27,484 nt of DNA from WGAL01 sp964570865 (GCA_964570865.1 CAZMZM010000030.1:1-27484); one strand, 5' to 3'; positions 1 to 9,049 are shown, counted from the first letter of the stretch. Notes: generated by a model not told the origin, from the letters alone. Translations and numbers: made by a program.

Positions 1-1
1 T

Positions 2-1609
2 TTAATAGAATCCGGAGATGTTATTTTAAAACAAATAATTTTTATAATCGTTATTAGCACTATGCTAATTTTAGCACAGGACTCTACTAAAAGCCAGGCT
101 TTTAAGGCTAACATTCCTAATAATAATTACAAGTTAAATCAATTGCGCTACCCTTCCTATCCATTAATTTCAAGTTACTTTTTAATGAGTGAAGCCAAGA
201 GTGGAAATCCTCTTGCCGAGCATGCACTTGGCTTGGAATATCTTCTTGGACAAGGTTTTGCACCGGACACGGCAAAAGCAGTTTATTGGATAAACAAAGC
301 TGCCGAAACCAAGCTTCCACCCGCTTGTTTTAACATGGGCTTGCTTTATAATTATGGAATCGGATTCGAGTGGAATCCTTTTAAAGCTTACGATTATTTT
401 AAATGCGCTGCGGAACTCGGAATGCCTGAAGCGGAGTATGTTTTCGGAATTCTCCATTCTTATTCACTTTTGGTTAATAAAAATTTGACGATTACGTACA
501 AATGGGTAAAAGACGCAGCGGAACAAAATTATAAACCGGCGATTAAAACTCTGAAAGAACTTCAGAAGATGAATATAGATTTTGATAAAAATTCCCAATC
601 TATTGATAATAGGGATACTACCGGAAATGCCGGGAAAAGCGAATATGTTTTAGCCGATGAAAATTTAGTACAGAGTGAATATAAACTGGAAACTTTCGAT
701 TTTGCTCCGGATACATCTAAAACAATAAATGACGTAAACTCTTTCAAAAGTTACATAGAAAAAGACGTAAAGAAAATTAAATTCAAACTGGGAATTGTAC
801 CTCCGGACAATAAAGACAGTATAAAAACTAATCTTGATTCGCTCAAAGGATTTGATTTAGTAAGAAAAGCGGCTCAAGCCGGTAGCCCTGAAGCGTTGAT
901 GTTGGAAGCGAAAGCATATGAACTTGGGGCTTTTCTCCCTAAGGATACGGTAAAAGCATTCTCGAATTTTCTTCATGCTTACAGATTAGGCGCACTCCGT
1001 GCAGGGAGAATTCTTTATGAAAAGGCAAACTCGCAAAAGTTTTTTGATATGCTTAAAAAACAGATTGATCTCAACAATCCTGATGCGATGTATGTTTGGG
1101 CTGGAATGGCGGCTTTGGGATTTAATTATCAAATTACAAAGGAGCAAGCTTTTAATATTTTATTACGCTCTGCCAAATTAAATCACATCCCTTCCTTGGT
1201 TGAATTAGGAAACGTTTATTTTTCAGGTTCACAAGCAAAAAAAGATCCGGCAAAGGCATATTATTATTGGGAAAAAGCAGCAAAGTTAGGAAGCGCTGAA
1301 GCAGAGATTAAAATTAATTTCAATATGCTGACCCGACAAAATATAAGCATCGAGGAAAAGAAAAAATCAATTAGGAAACTAAAATCATTCGCAAACAGAG
1401 GTTCCGTAATTGCACAAGCATTGTTGGGATTGTGTTATGAGCAAGGAATCGGAGTAAAAATTGATAAAGCAAAGGCTTCCGACTTTTACAGAATGGCGGC
1501 GTCCCGGGGTAATGAATCGGCTTACTATTCTCTAAAACGAATGTATGATGAAATACGCCCGAAAGATAGACAGGAGTTTATTATCTATGAAAGTAACGGT
1601 GTAAATTAA
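2..1609 (+). CDS. Secreted Sel1-repeat (TPR-like) protein, 5' end uncertain or partial
   Basis: Sel1-like repeat protein. Helical repeat pairs with the AxxxLGxxYxxGxG...A..W..KAA pattern are seen at about residues 52-155, 270-310, 340-415 and 450-500, counting from the ATG at 62. Such proteins usually act as scaffolds or adaptors; no enzymatic motif is seen. The first ATG (62) is probably not the start. The frame is open to the left edge, and the codons before 62 encode a lysine followed by a hydrophobic run that continues through MLILA to an Ala-Gln junction, which looks like a signal peptide. A GGAG at 14-17 lies 5 nt before an in-frame ATT (23), a rare start; otherwise the start lies outside the window. 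The next gene begins 5 nt after the stop, suggesting co-transcription. The family call is firm; the role is unknown. Confidence 0.8.
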   Translation, partial: LIESGDVILKQIIFIIVISTMLILAQDSTKSQAFKANIPNNNYKLNQLRYPSYPLISSYFLMSEAKSGNPLAEHALGLEYLLGQGFAPDTAKAVYWINKAAETKLPPACFNMGLLYNYGIGFEWNPFKAYDYFKCAAELGMPEAEYVFGILHSYSLLVNKNLTITYKWVKDAAEQNYKPAIKTLKELQKMNIDFDKNSQSIDNRDTTGNAGKSEYVLADENLVQSEYKLETFDFAPDTSKTINDVNSFKSYIEKDVKKIKFKLGIVPPDNKDSIKTNLDSLKGFDLVRKAAQAGSPEALMLEAKAYELGAFLPKDTVKAFSNFLHAYRLGALRAGRILYEKANSQKFFDMLKKQIDLNNPDAMYVWAGMAALGFNYQITKEQAFNILLRSAKLNHIPSLVELGNVYFSGSQAKKDPAKAYYYWEKAAKLGSAEAEIKINFNMLTRQNISIEEKKKSIRKLKSFANRGSVIAQALLGLCYEQGIGVKIDKAKASDFYRMAASRGNESAYYSLKRMYDEIRPKDRQEFIIYESNGVN

Positions 1610-1614
1610 TTAAC

Positions 1615-2322
1615 ATGTCGAAAAAAAGAAAAGTAACAAAGAAGAAAAAAGGTAAGGCAAAATTAGTAAGAAGGAATGAATTTTTTATCCTTTTGGCAAT
1701 TGCAATCGTTTCGATATTAATTTGGGATACACTGTTAATCTATCCGATAAAACTTTTAGTAGTAACTCTACACGAAATGAGCCATGCACTTGTAACAATA
1801 TTTACAGGTGGAAGCGTAATTAAAATGGTCGTAACTCCGGAGCTTTCCGGAGGTGTTACATCTCAAGGTGGAAATGAATTTTTGATTGCGTCGGCAGGTT
1901 ATCTCGGTAGTTTAATATTCGGGACAATCATATTTTTTTCAGCTTCAAACAAAAAACTAAATCTTTGGTCTTCAACAATTATTGCGGTTTTGCTTTTGCT
2001 CTTTACAGCCAATTTTTTTTCGAATGCGGTAACAATTATTTTTTCACTGATTTATGTAGTATTGTTTTACTCCGCCCCGCGATTTTTCCCATACAAAATA
2101 AACTATTGGACAATGCGAACAATAGGATTAATAAGCATGATGTATGTATTATTTGATATAAAAGAAGACTTACTGACGTTAACTTATCGAAAAACCGACG
2201 CTCAACAATTGGCAATATTAACTACCGTACCTCCTATTGTTTGGGGAATTATTTGGTTTTCTGTTACATTAGCAGCAATCTTTTTTGTCTTTAAATTTAG
2301 CTATTTCAGAGAAAACCGTTAA
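1615..2322 (+). CDS. M50-like integral membrane metalloprotease
   Basis: Polytopic membrane protein of 235 residues with a very lysine-rich N-terminus (about residues 1-20), expected to be cytoplasmic. A hydrophobic segment then leads to the zinc-protease motif HEMSH (HExxH form), followed by a GG-containing stretch and five more hydrophobic segments. This fits the M50B-like peptidase family, whose members cut substrates within or near the membrane. The HExxH is intact, so activity is plausible; the substrate is not predictable. The second metal-ligand motif of classical site-2 proteases (NPDG type) is not obvious, which is common in this subfamily. The gene starts 5 nt after the Sel1-repeat gene, so the two probably share a transcript. 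Confidence 0.72.
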   Translation: MSKKRKVTKKKKGKAKLVRRNEFFILLAIAIVSILIWDTLLIYPIKLLVVTLHEMSHALVTIFTGGSVIKMVVTPELSGGVTSQGGNEFLIASAGYLGSLIFGTIIFFSASNKKLNLWSSTIIAVLLLLFTANFFSNAVTIIFSLIYVVLFYSAPRFFPYKINYWTMRTIGLISMMYVLFDIKEDLLTLTYRKTDAQQLAILTTVPPIVWGIIWFSVTLAAIFFVFKFSYFRENR

Positions 2323-2350
2323 AACTTTTTTTGTAATTCATTTAATATTT

Positions 2351-2398
2351 TCCATTCTCCATTCTCAATTTTCCATTCTCAATTCTCAATTATCAATT
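2351..2398. repeat. Short imperfect tandem repeat, ATTCTCAATT-type unit
   Basis: The spacer before the phosphohexomutase gene holds three copies of CCATTCTC (2352, 2359, 2373) interleaved with three overlapping copies of ATTCTCAATT (2361, 2375, 2382) and one variant, ATTATCAATT (2389). The unit spacing is 7-14 nt, so this looks like slippage-generated low-complexity DNA or a member of a dispersed short-repeat family. It sits between two same-strand genes and contains no open frame. Function unknown. Confidence 0.7.
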
Positions 2399-2466
2399 GC
2401 CTCATTTGTCTATTCATATTTCTTCTATTAGATTTAGTAATTAAAATAATTTATTTGGAGGAATAA

Positions 2467-3822
2467 ATGGGCACATTAATGGTAAGCGTTTCAGGGATAA
2501 GAGGAATTGTCGGAGACGGACTTGAACCGGAAACTTTAGTTAAATACTTACGGGCTTATTCTAAGTTTGTGGGAAAAGGAAAAATTGTTATCGGTACTGA
2601 CGGACGCATAACCGGAAACATGGTACGGCATTTAGTAACAGGAACGTTGACCGCCTGCGGGAACGATATTTACGACATCGGCGTTTGCCCTACTCCCACG
2701 GTTCTTCTGAACGTAAGAAAATTGGGGGCGGTTGGAGGCATATCAATTTCGGCGAGTCATAATCCCAACGAATGGAATGCTTTAAAATTATTAAATTCGG
2801 AAGGAGAGTTTTTAACTCCGGAAGAAAGCAGAGAATATTTATCTTTGCTGGATGATGAGAAAAGCCCATACGTCGGATGGGATAATATCGGGAGAACATT
2901 TGATTACAGTCAAGGATTAAAATTACATGTTGACGATATTCTTAAGATGAAACTGCTCGACTTGGAAAGATTAAAAAAAAGAAAATTCAGGGTTTTGCTT
3001 GATTGTGTAAACGGAGCCGGAAGCTGGGTGATGAAAGATTTATTAACTCAAATGGGATGCGAAGTAATTCCTCACGATTGTGAAAAATCCGGCATATTCC
3101 CACGCTTACCTGAACCGATTCCCCAAAACTTAACCGGTACGATAGAAGCAATAAAAGCCGACAATGTTGATATAGGAATTGTAGTTGACCCTGACGTTGA
3201 CAGGTTGGTTTTACTTACGGATAAAGGAGAACCGTTTATTGAGGAAAACACAATAACTCAAGCGGTGAAATATATTTTATCAAAAAATACGGGAAGTAAT
3301 GTTGTCGTTAATCTTTCTACTACGAGAGCCGTTGATGATATTACCGAAGAATACGGCGGAAAAGTTTTTCGTTCTCCTGTAGGAGAAGCTAACGTTGTAA
3401 AGCTGATGAAAAAAGTTGATGCAATAATTGGAGGAGAAGGTTCCGGCGGAGTAATATTCCCTGAAGTTCATTACGGCCGTGATGCACTTGTTGGGACTGC
3501 AATTACGTTAATGCATTTACTTGAATTCGGAGGAACAATGAGCGAACTGAAAGAATCGCTCCCTCAATACTTTATCGTTAAGAAAAAAGTTTCAATCGGC
3601 AACTCAAATCCGGATGAGGTTTTAGAGAAGATTAAACAAAAATATATGGATGAAAAGATAAACACAGATGACGGTTTGCGAATTGATTTTGCTTCGCATT
3701 GGGTACATTTACGAAAATCGAATACCGAGCCGATTATAAGATGTATTGTTGAAGCTTCGGATAAAACCGAAGCCGAAAGCTTAGCCTCAGGTTATCTTTC
3801 TGAAATTACAAATTTATTATAA
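2467..3822 (+). CDS. glmM: Phosphohexomutase, probable phosphoglucosamine mutase
   Basis: Alpha-D-phosphohexomutase of 451 residues, full length for the family. GlmM interconverts glucosamine-6-P and glucosamine-1-P on the way to UDP-GlcNAc for peptidoglycan and LPS. Visible in order: N-terminal SGIRGIVG; the phosphoserine loop SASHNP with the catalytic Ser at residue 97; the metal loop DPDVDR near 241; the sugar loop GEGSGG near 322; and the C-terminal phosphate-binding motif RKSNTEP near 416. All key motifs are intact. A strong GGAGG at 2457-2461 fixes the start. The sugar loop GEGSGG rather than GGEMSGH favours glucosamine specificity or the mixed clade typical of Bacteroidota relatives; phosphomannomutase or phosphoglucomutase activity cannot be excluded. 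Confidence 0.88.
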   Translation: MGTLMVSVSGIRGIVGDGLEPETLVKYLRAYSKFVGKGKIVIGTDGRITGNMVRHLVTGTLTACGNDIYDIGVCPTPTVLLNVRKLGAVGGISISASHNPNEWNALKLLNSEGEFLTPEESREYLSLLDDEKSPYVGWDNIGRTFDYSQGLKLHVDDILKMKLLDLERLKKRKFRVLLDCVNGAGSWVMKDLLTQMGCEVIPHDCEKSGIFPRLPEPIPQNLTGTIEAIKADNVDIGIVVDPDVDRLVLLTDKGEPFIEENTITQAVKYILSKNTGSNVVVNLSTTRAVDDITEEYGGKVFRSPVGEANVVKLMKKVDAIIGGEGSGGVIFPEVHYGRDALVGTAITLMHLLEFGGTMSELKESLPQYFIVKKKVSIGNSNPDEVLEKIKQKYMDEKINTDDGLRIDFASHWVHLRKSNTEPIIRCIVEASDKTEAESLASGYLSEITNLL

Positions 3823-3882
3823 TCTGTTTGCTTGGTATGGCAATTTATCTTTACTATTTTTACAAACAAAAAAAGGAAATTT

Positions 3883-5136
3883 ATGGTACGCGTTAATTCC
3901 GAGATTGGAAAATTAAAAAAAGTAATTCTACACAAACCCGGCAATGAAGTGGAAAATATGACTCCCGAAAATGCCGAACGAGCTTTATACAGCGACATCC
4001 TAAATCCCGCTGTTGCTTCCAGAGAATATTCCGAATTTGAAGGCGTGTTAAATAAGGTTTCCGAAACTTTTGAGGTAATGACTTTACTCGAGGAAGTGCT
4101 TTCTAATTCCGAAGCAAAATCGGAATTAATTTCCTCCGTTTGCAGAAGTGAAAACAAACCGGGCTTAATAGATTATTTCGGACAACTGACAGATAAAGAA
4201 TTAGCGAGAGAATTAATTGAAGGCGTTCCGATTAAAAGAAACACTTTAACAAAATTTTTAAGTGAAGACAGATTTGAATTGCCTCCCCTGCATAATTTCT
4301 TTTTTACTCGTGATGCTTCGATGAGTTTTAACGAAAGTGTTTTAGTCGGTAATATGTTCAGCGATGTGCGCGCACGCGAATCTATCATAATGGATATTAT
4401 TTTTACCTACAATGAAAAGGTTAAAGCGCCGACCGTAAACCTCAGACAATTTGCAAATAACACGACTAAATTTTCTATTGAAGGCGGGGATTTTCAAGTA
4501 GTAAATTCAAATACATTTTTAATCGGGAATGGTATGAGAACTACTACAAGGGCAATTGACGCATTTATCAATTACCTGAAAAAGAATAAAACAGGTAGAA
4601 CAAATTTAATTATACAGGAACTTCCCTCTTCCCCCGAATCATTTATTCATCTCGATATGGTATTTACTTTTATAGACAAAGATAAAGCACTTATTTATGA
4701 ACCTGTGGTTTTAAATAGGCATAACTTCAGAACTGTTTTAATTACAATTGATAATGGTAAAATTGAAAATATTAGGGAAGCACCGAATATTTTCTCTGCA
4801 CTTAGAAAACTTAAAATTGAATTGACCGGCGTTGCTTGCGGTGGGACTGACGATCTATGGATTCAAGAGCGAGAACAGTGGCACAGCGGAGCCAACTTTT
4901 TCACATTCGAACCCGGCAAAATTATCGGTTACGGAAGGAACCAATATACAATCAACGAACTAAATAAGAACGGTTTTGAAATAATTACCGCAGCAGAAAT
5001 TATTAACGATGTCAAGTCAATTAATGACTATTCAAAAATTGTTATTACTATTGACGGAGCGGAACTTGCCAGAGGCGGCGGCGGCGGACGCTGTATGACT
5101 ATGCCCGTTGTCCGCGAAGATGTTGATTGGAATTAA
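3883..5136 (+). CDS. arcA: Arginine deiminase
   Basis: Hydrolyses arginine to citrulline and ammonia; cytoplasmic guanidino-modifying enzyme of 417 residues. The active-site landmarks are all seen: FTRD near residue 141, EGGDF near 200, HLDMVFT near 256, and the nucleophile Cys404 in RCMTMPVVRED, 14 residues from the C-terminus. I use the ATG at 3883, preceded by an AAAGGA-type ribosome site and followed directly by the conserved VNSEIGKLKKV start. The in-frame ATG at 3832 adds 17 residues not expected in the family. No carbamoyltransferase or carbamate kinase gene is in the window, so the complete ADI pathway is not shown here. The methyltransferase gene begins 1 nt after the stop. Confidence 0.93.
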   Translation: MVRVNSEIGKLKKVILHKPGNEVENMTPENAERALYSDILNPAVASREYSEFEGVLNKVSETFEVMTLLEEVLSNSEAKSELISSVCRSENKPGLIDYFGQLTDKELARELIEGVPIKRNTLTKFLSEDRFELPPLHNFFFTRDASMSFNESVLVGNMFSDVRARESIIMDIIFTYNEKVKAPTVNLRQFANNTTKFSIEGGDFQVVNSNTFLIGNGMRTTTRAIDAFINYLKKNKTGRTNLIIQELPSSPESFIHLDMVFTFIDKDKALIYEPVVLNRHNFRTVLITIDNGKIENIREAPNIFSALRKLKIELTGVACGGTDDLWIQEREQWHSGANFFTFEPGKIIGYGRNQYTINELNKNGFEIITAAEIINDVKSINDYSKIVITIDGAELARGGGGGRCMTMPVVREDVDWN

Positions 5137-5137
5137 C

Positions 5138-6307
5138 ATGGATTATTTAAATTCGGAATTTGAATGTGTAGCCAAAACATTTTTCGGTCTTGAAGATGTT
5201 TTAGCTGACGAGATAGAATCTCTCGGAGGAAAATCCATAAAAAAATTGACTCGTGCCGTAAGTTTTAGGTGTGATAAAGAACTGCTTTATATAGCAAATT
5301 TTTCACTCAGAACAGCGCTTCGTATTTTAGTGCCAATTTCAAACAGTACACTTGGAGAGGCTAAAGACTTATATAAAGCGGCAATGGGAATCGACTGGAC
5401 TTCAATTTTTAATTTTGATAAAACTTTTTCTATTAATGCTTATGCGAATCCCCCTTTTTTCAGAAACAGCAACTATGCGGCTTTATTGGTTAAGGATGCT
5501 ATCGCCGACACATTCGTCAAGAAACTCGGGGCGAGACCCGATGTAGAAAAGCGAAATCCCGATATTGTAATAGACGTTTACGTTAATCAAAATCAAGCTG
5601 TAATTTCAATCGATTCATCAGGCGACTCACTGCACAGACGCGGCTACAGATTAGAAAAGAATGCTGCTCCGTTAAATGAAGTTCTCGCCGCAGGAATTAT
5701 TCTTCTTTCCGAGTGGGACAAAAAAACAACATTCGTTGATACAATGTGCGGTTCCGGTACTCTGCCGATTGAAGCGGCACTTATTTCCCGAAATATTCCG
5801 GTAAATTTTAGGAGGAAAAACTTTTCATTCAAGCATTGGAAAAACTTTGAACTTGTACTGTTTAATAAAGTCCGCAATAATTTAAAGCATGCAATTAAAG
5901 ATACCGAAGTAAAAATTATCGGTTCGGATATCGACCGCGAAACCGTTACTATTGCTCTTTCCAATGCTTCACGCGCAAAAGTTGACGATATTATTGAGTT
6001 TCATATTTCACCCTTTGAGGATTTCACTCCTCCTCCCGGGAAAAAACATTTAATTATTAATCCTCCGTATGATGAGAGGCTTAAGAAGGAAAGTATTACC
6101 GACTTTTACAAATTGATTGGCGACACGTTAAAACAAAAATATAACGACACTACAGCATGGATTCTTACCGGAAACACAGAAGCAAGAAAAGCTATCGGAT
6201 TAAAACCATCCCGCAAAATTCCTCTCTACAACGGACCGATAGAAAGCAGACTTCTAAAATATGAAATTTACGAAGGGACAAAAAGAGTGTTCGATGAAGT
6301 AGATTAG
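5138..6307 (+). CDS. THUMP-domain class I RNA methyltransferase (RlmL-like)
   Basis: SAM-dependent RNA N-methyltransferase of 389 residues, likely making N2-methylguanosine in rRNA as the RlmL half of E. coli RlmKL does. An N-terminal THUMP RNA-binding region (about residues 10-150, starting with the typical AKTFFGLEDVLADEI) is followed by a Rossmann methyltransferase domain with DTMCGSGTLPIEAA (about 201) and the catalytic NPPY motif (308-311, NPPYDERL). The RlmK C-terminal half of the E. coli fusion is absent, which is normal outside gamma-proteobacteria. The ATG at 5138, 1 nt after the arginine deiminase stop, matches the family N-terminus and suggests translational coupling; a longer in-frame start at 5108 would overlap arcA. 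Confidence 0.9.
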   Translation: MDYLNSEFECVAKTFFGLEDVLADEIESLGGKSIKKLTRAVSFRCDKELLYIANFSLRTALRILVPISNSTLGEAKDLYKAAMGIDWTSIFNFDKTFSINAYANPPFFRNSNYAALLVKDAIADTFVKKLGARPDVEKRNPDIVIDVYVNQNQAVISIDSSGDSLHRRGYRLEKNAAPLNEVLAAGIILLSEWDKKTTFVDTMCGSGTLPIEAALISRNIPVNFRRKNFSFKHWKNFELVLFNKVRNNLKHAIKDTEVKIIGSDIDRETVTIALSNASRAKVDDIIEFHISPFEDFTPPPGKKHLIINPPYDERLKKESITDFYKLIGDTLKQKYNDTTAWILTGNTEARKAIGLKPSRKIPLYNGPIESRLLKYEIYEGTKRVFDEVD

Positions 6308-6604
6308 TTCACTCATCTTAAAAACTATTCGAGACGAAATATTAGATGTGAAAATTGAATTGGAGAATAAAGTTCCGGAATTCGGGAAGGGAAATAATTT
6401 CAGGAGAAATAATAGGTCGCAAGTAGAACAAAAAATCTTTTCCCGAATAAATTGCTGAAAAAGTTGCTGTTTGTAAGTCCGATAAAAGAAGGTGCTTTTT
6501 CATTACCCCGTGTTTACAAATATGTGCAAAGAAGCAAAAACAAACCTTTTTTACGGTTTTAACGGTTTACTACCTTTTAAGAGCGGACTTGTTTGTTTTA
6601 CGAA
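6308..6604. other. Convergent intergenic spacer, nothing recognised
   Basis: 297 nt between the ends of two converging genes. Only very short open frames occur, and no convincing terminator with a T-tract is seen. A 9-bp inverted match (6380-6388 with 6440-6448) is too weak at this base composition to be called a structure. Confidence 0.6.
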
Positions 6605-7978
6605 TCAAATATCAACATCCACTCTGTTTAAACCGTTTAATGCAGCAACGCGATAAGCTTCCGCCATCGTCGGATAATTGAAAGTAGTGTTTACGAAATA
6701 TTCCAAAGACCTGTTCCCTTTTTCTTGGGAAATAATTGCTTGACCAATATGAATAATCTCGGATGCTCCGTGCCCGAAGCAATGAATGCCAAATATCTCG
6801 AGCGTTTCAGGATGGAAAAGTATTTTAAGTACTCCAACAGTGTGTCCGGTTATCTGCGCTCTGGCAAGATTGCGAAAAAATGAACGACCGCTTTCGTATG
6901 GAATTTTCTTCTCTGTAAGTTCCTGTTCGGTTAACCCTACGGAACTAATCTCCGGCAAGGTATAAATTCCGGTTGGGATAAATTCAACCAGACGCTGAAT
7001 CTTTTTACCTGTTACAATGTGTGTCGCTGCAAATCTTCCTTGATCATACGATGCGCTGGCAAGTGAAGGATAACCGACAATATCACCAACAGCATAAATA
7101 TTAGGAATATTTGTTTGATGGTTTTCATTAATTGGAATTGTTCCTTTGTAATCTGTCTCAATTCCTAACTCCTTTACACCGATACCTTCAGAATTTCCGG
7201 TTCGTCCTTGTGCCCAAAACAGATAATCGCTTCTTATTTTTTTATTGGATTTCAAATAAAGAGTAACTCCGTTATCGTCAGCTTCAACTCGGTCATATTC
7301 TTCATTATGCCTTATTAAAATTCCATTTTCTCTAAGATGATATCCTAAAGCATTTATTATTTCATCATCCAAAAACTCCAATAACTGTGCTCGGGTATTT
7401 ACAAGATTTATTTTTGTCCGAAGTCCCTTAAAAATTGAAGCGTATTCACAACCGATTACACCGGCACCATAAATAGTTAATGAGCGGGGATGCTCTTTTA
7501 ATTCAAGAATTTTATCACTGTCTAAAATTCTCGGATGAGAAAAATCAATATTATCGGGATGATAGGGATGAGAACCTGTAGCAATTACAAAATAATCGGC
7601 ATAATATCTTTCACGAACTCCGGAAGGATTTTCTACTTCAATCGTATGTTCATCAATAAATTTTGCTAATCCGTTAATTACATCAACCCAATTCCGTTCA
7701 TAAAATCTACGACGTAATTTAGATTGCTGCTGAACAACCTTTTCGGCGGTTTCCCTTAAATCAAGAAAACTAGCACTCGAAATCGAATCACGTTCTTCTA
7801 ATATCTCTGTTGCATGACGTAAAGCCTTACTGGGAATTGTACCTTTATGAATAGAGTTTCCCCCAATATTTTCAATTAAATCACAAACAGCAACCTTTAA
7901 TCCCGATTTTGTTAATTTCATTGCAGCGCCTTCTCCGCCTGGCCCGCTTCCAATTACTATTGCATCGTACTTATTCAT
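6605..7978 (-). CDS. sthA: Soluble pyridine nucleotide transhydrogenase (Si-specific)
   Basis: FAD flavoprotein of the pyridine nucleotide-disulfide oxidoreductase family, 457 residues, exchanging reducing equivalents between NADPH and NADH. It has the N-terminal FAD site GSGPGGEG, the segment IHKGTIPSKALRHA, the NAD(P) Rossmann motif GAGVIGCEYA and the second FAD motif IYAVGD. The redox-active CxxxxC of lipoamide dehydrogenase is replaced by non-cysteine residues (GGNSIHKGT), as is diagnostic of SthA. The C-terminal dimerisation domain is complete. I start at the ATG at 7978, which has GAGGAAA just upstream on the minus strand; a TTG four codons earlier overlaps that ribosome site. The gene is divergent from the acetate transporter across a long spacer. 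Confidence 0.92.
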   Translation of the reverse strand: MNKYDAIVIGSGPGGEGAAMKLTKSGLKVAVCDLIENIGGNSIHKGTIPSKALRHATEILEERDSISSASFLDLRETAEKVVQQQSKLRRRFYERNWVDVINGLAKFIDEHTIEVENPSGVRERYYADYFVIATGSHPYHPDNIDFSHPRILDSDKILELKEHPRSLTIYGAGVIGCEYASIFKGLRTKINLVNTRAQLLEFLDDEIINALGYHLRENGILIRHNEEYDRVEADDNGVTLYLKSNKKIRSDYLFWAQGRTGNSEGIGVKELGIETDYKGTIPINENHQTNIPNIYAVGDIVGYPSLASASYDQGRFAATHIVTGKKIQRLVEFIPTGIYTLPEISSVGLTEQELTEKKIPYESGRSFFRNLARAQITGHTVGVLKILFHPETLEIFGIHCFGHGASEIIHIGQAIISQEKGNRSLEYFVNTTFNYPTMAEAYRVAALNGLNRVDVDI

Positions 7979-8605
7979 GAATTTCCTCAATTTTAAATTT
8001 CAAAATAAAGATAATTACAATTTCCGTATATTTCAAATTTAGAGATAGAAGTTAGCAAAAAATATAGTTTCACGATTTCAGAACTAAAGATAAAATAACA
8101 ACAAACCAAATTATACCAATAATTGTCCCCAAACATTATTATTATCCCGTATCTAATTTTGATTATTACAACTACGAGATTGGGTCAGATTCCTTTATCG
8201 TATTATTTCCATATATCCGATTTACAAAAATTACTCTTTTGACATGGTAAAGGTTTATGGAAATTTTCTCAAAGACTCCCCTACCTGCACTTCATTTTTT
8301 CAAATTTGGACTTATATATCGGTATAGCAACTTGTAATTGTCGAAACAATTAATGATGAACAAACCGAAGAGATGTTCAGAATTCCACACAATCATTATC
8401 TAACGAGAAAAAAAATTATCGATTTCAAATTATAATTTACGTAGATCAATTGATACTTTAATTCCGTTTCCCAAACTCATACAAAGTTAATTGAACGACC
8501 AACCGCTTATGTTTGCAGAAAAATAAAGTGCAACCTCCTCACAAATACCCCACATCAAATGTTGGGACAAATTGAATAAAAATAATATTTTTTCATTTCC
8601 ACCCC

Positions 8606-8634
8606 TTGACTTTTTGAAAAATAATATTTATAGT
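8606..8634 (+). promoter_or_regulatory. Candidate promoter, TTGACT-N17-TATAGT
   Basis: TTGACT at 8606-8611 and TATAGT at 8629-8634 are separated by 17 nt. The second box reads TATAGTTG, one mismatch from the Bacteroidota TAnnTTTG element. It points towards the acetate transporter gene, whose ATG is about 410 nt downstream. No experimental support; AT-rich DNA gives many chance matches. Confidence 0.4.
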
Positions 8635-8752
8635 TGTGCGTCATTCACTGAATATTAAGTATCAAAATATAGATTTTTGTGTGATGTACTGTTTTTTATT
8701 TTAATGTTATGATTTGATGTTAGTTTCTGTTTCCTATTATTTTTGAAATAAC

Positions 8753-8766
8753 GACTCAGTTGAGTC
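8753..8766. promoter_or_regulatory. Perfect dyad GACTCA-GT-TGAGTC, candidate operator
   Basis: Two perfect 6-bp arms separated by 2 nt in otherwise structureless AT-rich DNA, about 120 nt downstream of the candidate promoter and 285 nt before the acetate transporter. The size and symmetry suit a dimeric regulator site. There is no T-tract, so it is not a terminator. Confidence 0.4.
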
Positions 8767-9049
8767 ACTTTTATAAAAAAAAATAGATAGAATACACTTA
8801 TGAGAAATAATTCAGAAGTACATCTTTTTTCTCTCATCAAGGTATTATTTCATCATTTTTCATTAAGGTTTTCCCCAGATTTTCGCACTCACAATTCCAC
8901 AAATAAATATTGTAAACATCACCCGAAATATAAAAACATCCTATTTTTCCAACTGCAATACAGTTTTCCATAATTTATCCAATTATTAATTACTCCAAAA
9001 CCCAAAACTATAAATCAACTAATTTATCTAAATTATTTCGGAGGCTTAT

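Larger units (their letters stand above)
7979..9049. other. 1.07 kb gene-free divergent region
   Basis: Very AT-rich stretch between the divergent sthA and acetate transporter genes. The longest open frame (about 61 codons, 8655-8840, minus) has low-complexity composition and no ribosome site, and I do not believe it. It contains a promoter-like pair at 8606-8634 and a perfect dyad at 8753-8766, listed separately. If that promoter drives the acetate operon, the leader would be about 400 nt, long enough for a regulatory RNA, though no known riboswitch pattern is recognised. No transposon remnant or tRNA is seen. Confidence 0.6.

Noticed and set aside
6380..6448. 9-bp inverted match ATTCGGGAA / TTCCCGAAT in the spacer after the methyltransferase
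   Set aside because: A 51-nt loop and the short arms make a functional structure unlikely; a chance match is reasonable at this size.
8257..8337. 26-codon plus-strand frame with an AAAGG upstream
   Set aside because: Too short and without similarity that I can recognise; such frames are expected by chance in 1 kb of AT-rich DNA.
8655..8840. 61-codon minus-strand open frame in the divergent spacer
   Set aside because: Low-complexity AT-driven composition (many Phe/Lys/Asn), no ribosome site, no recognisable motif.
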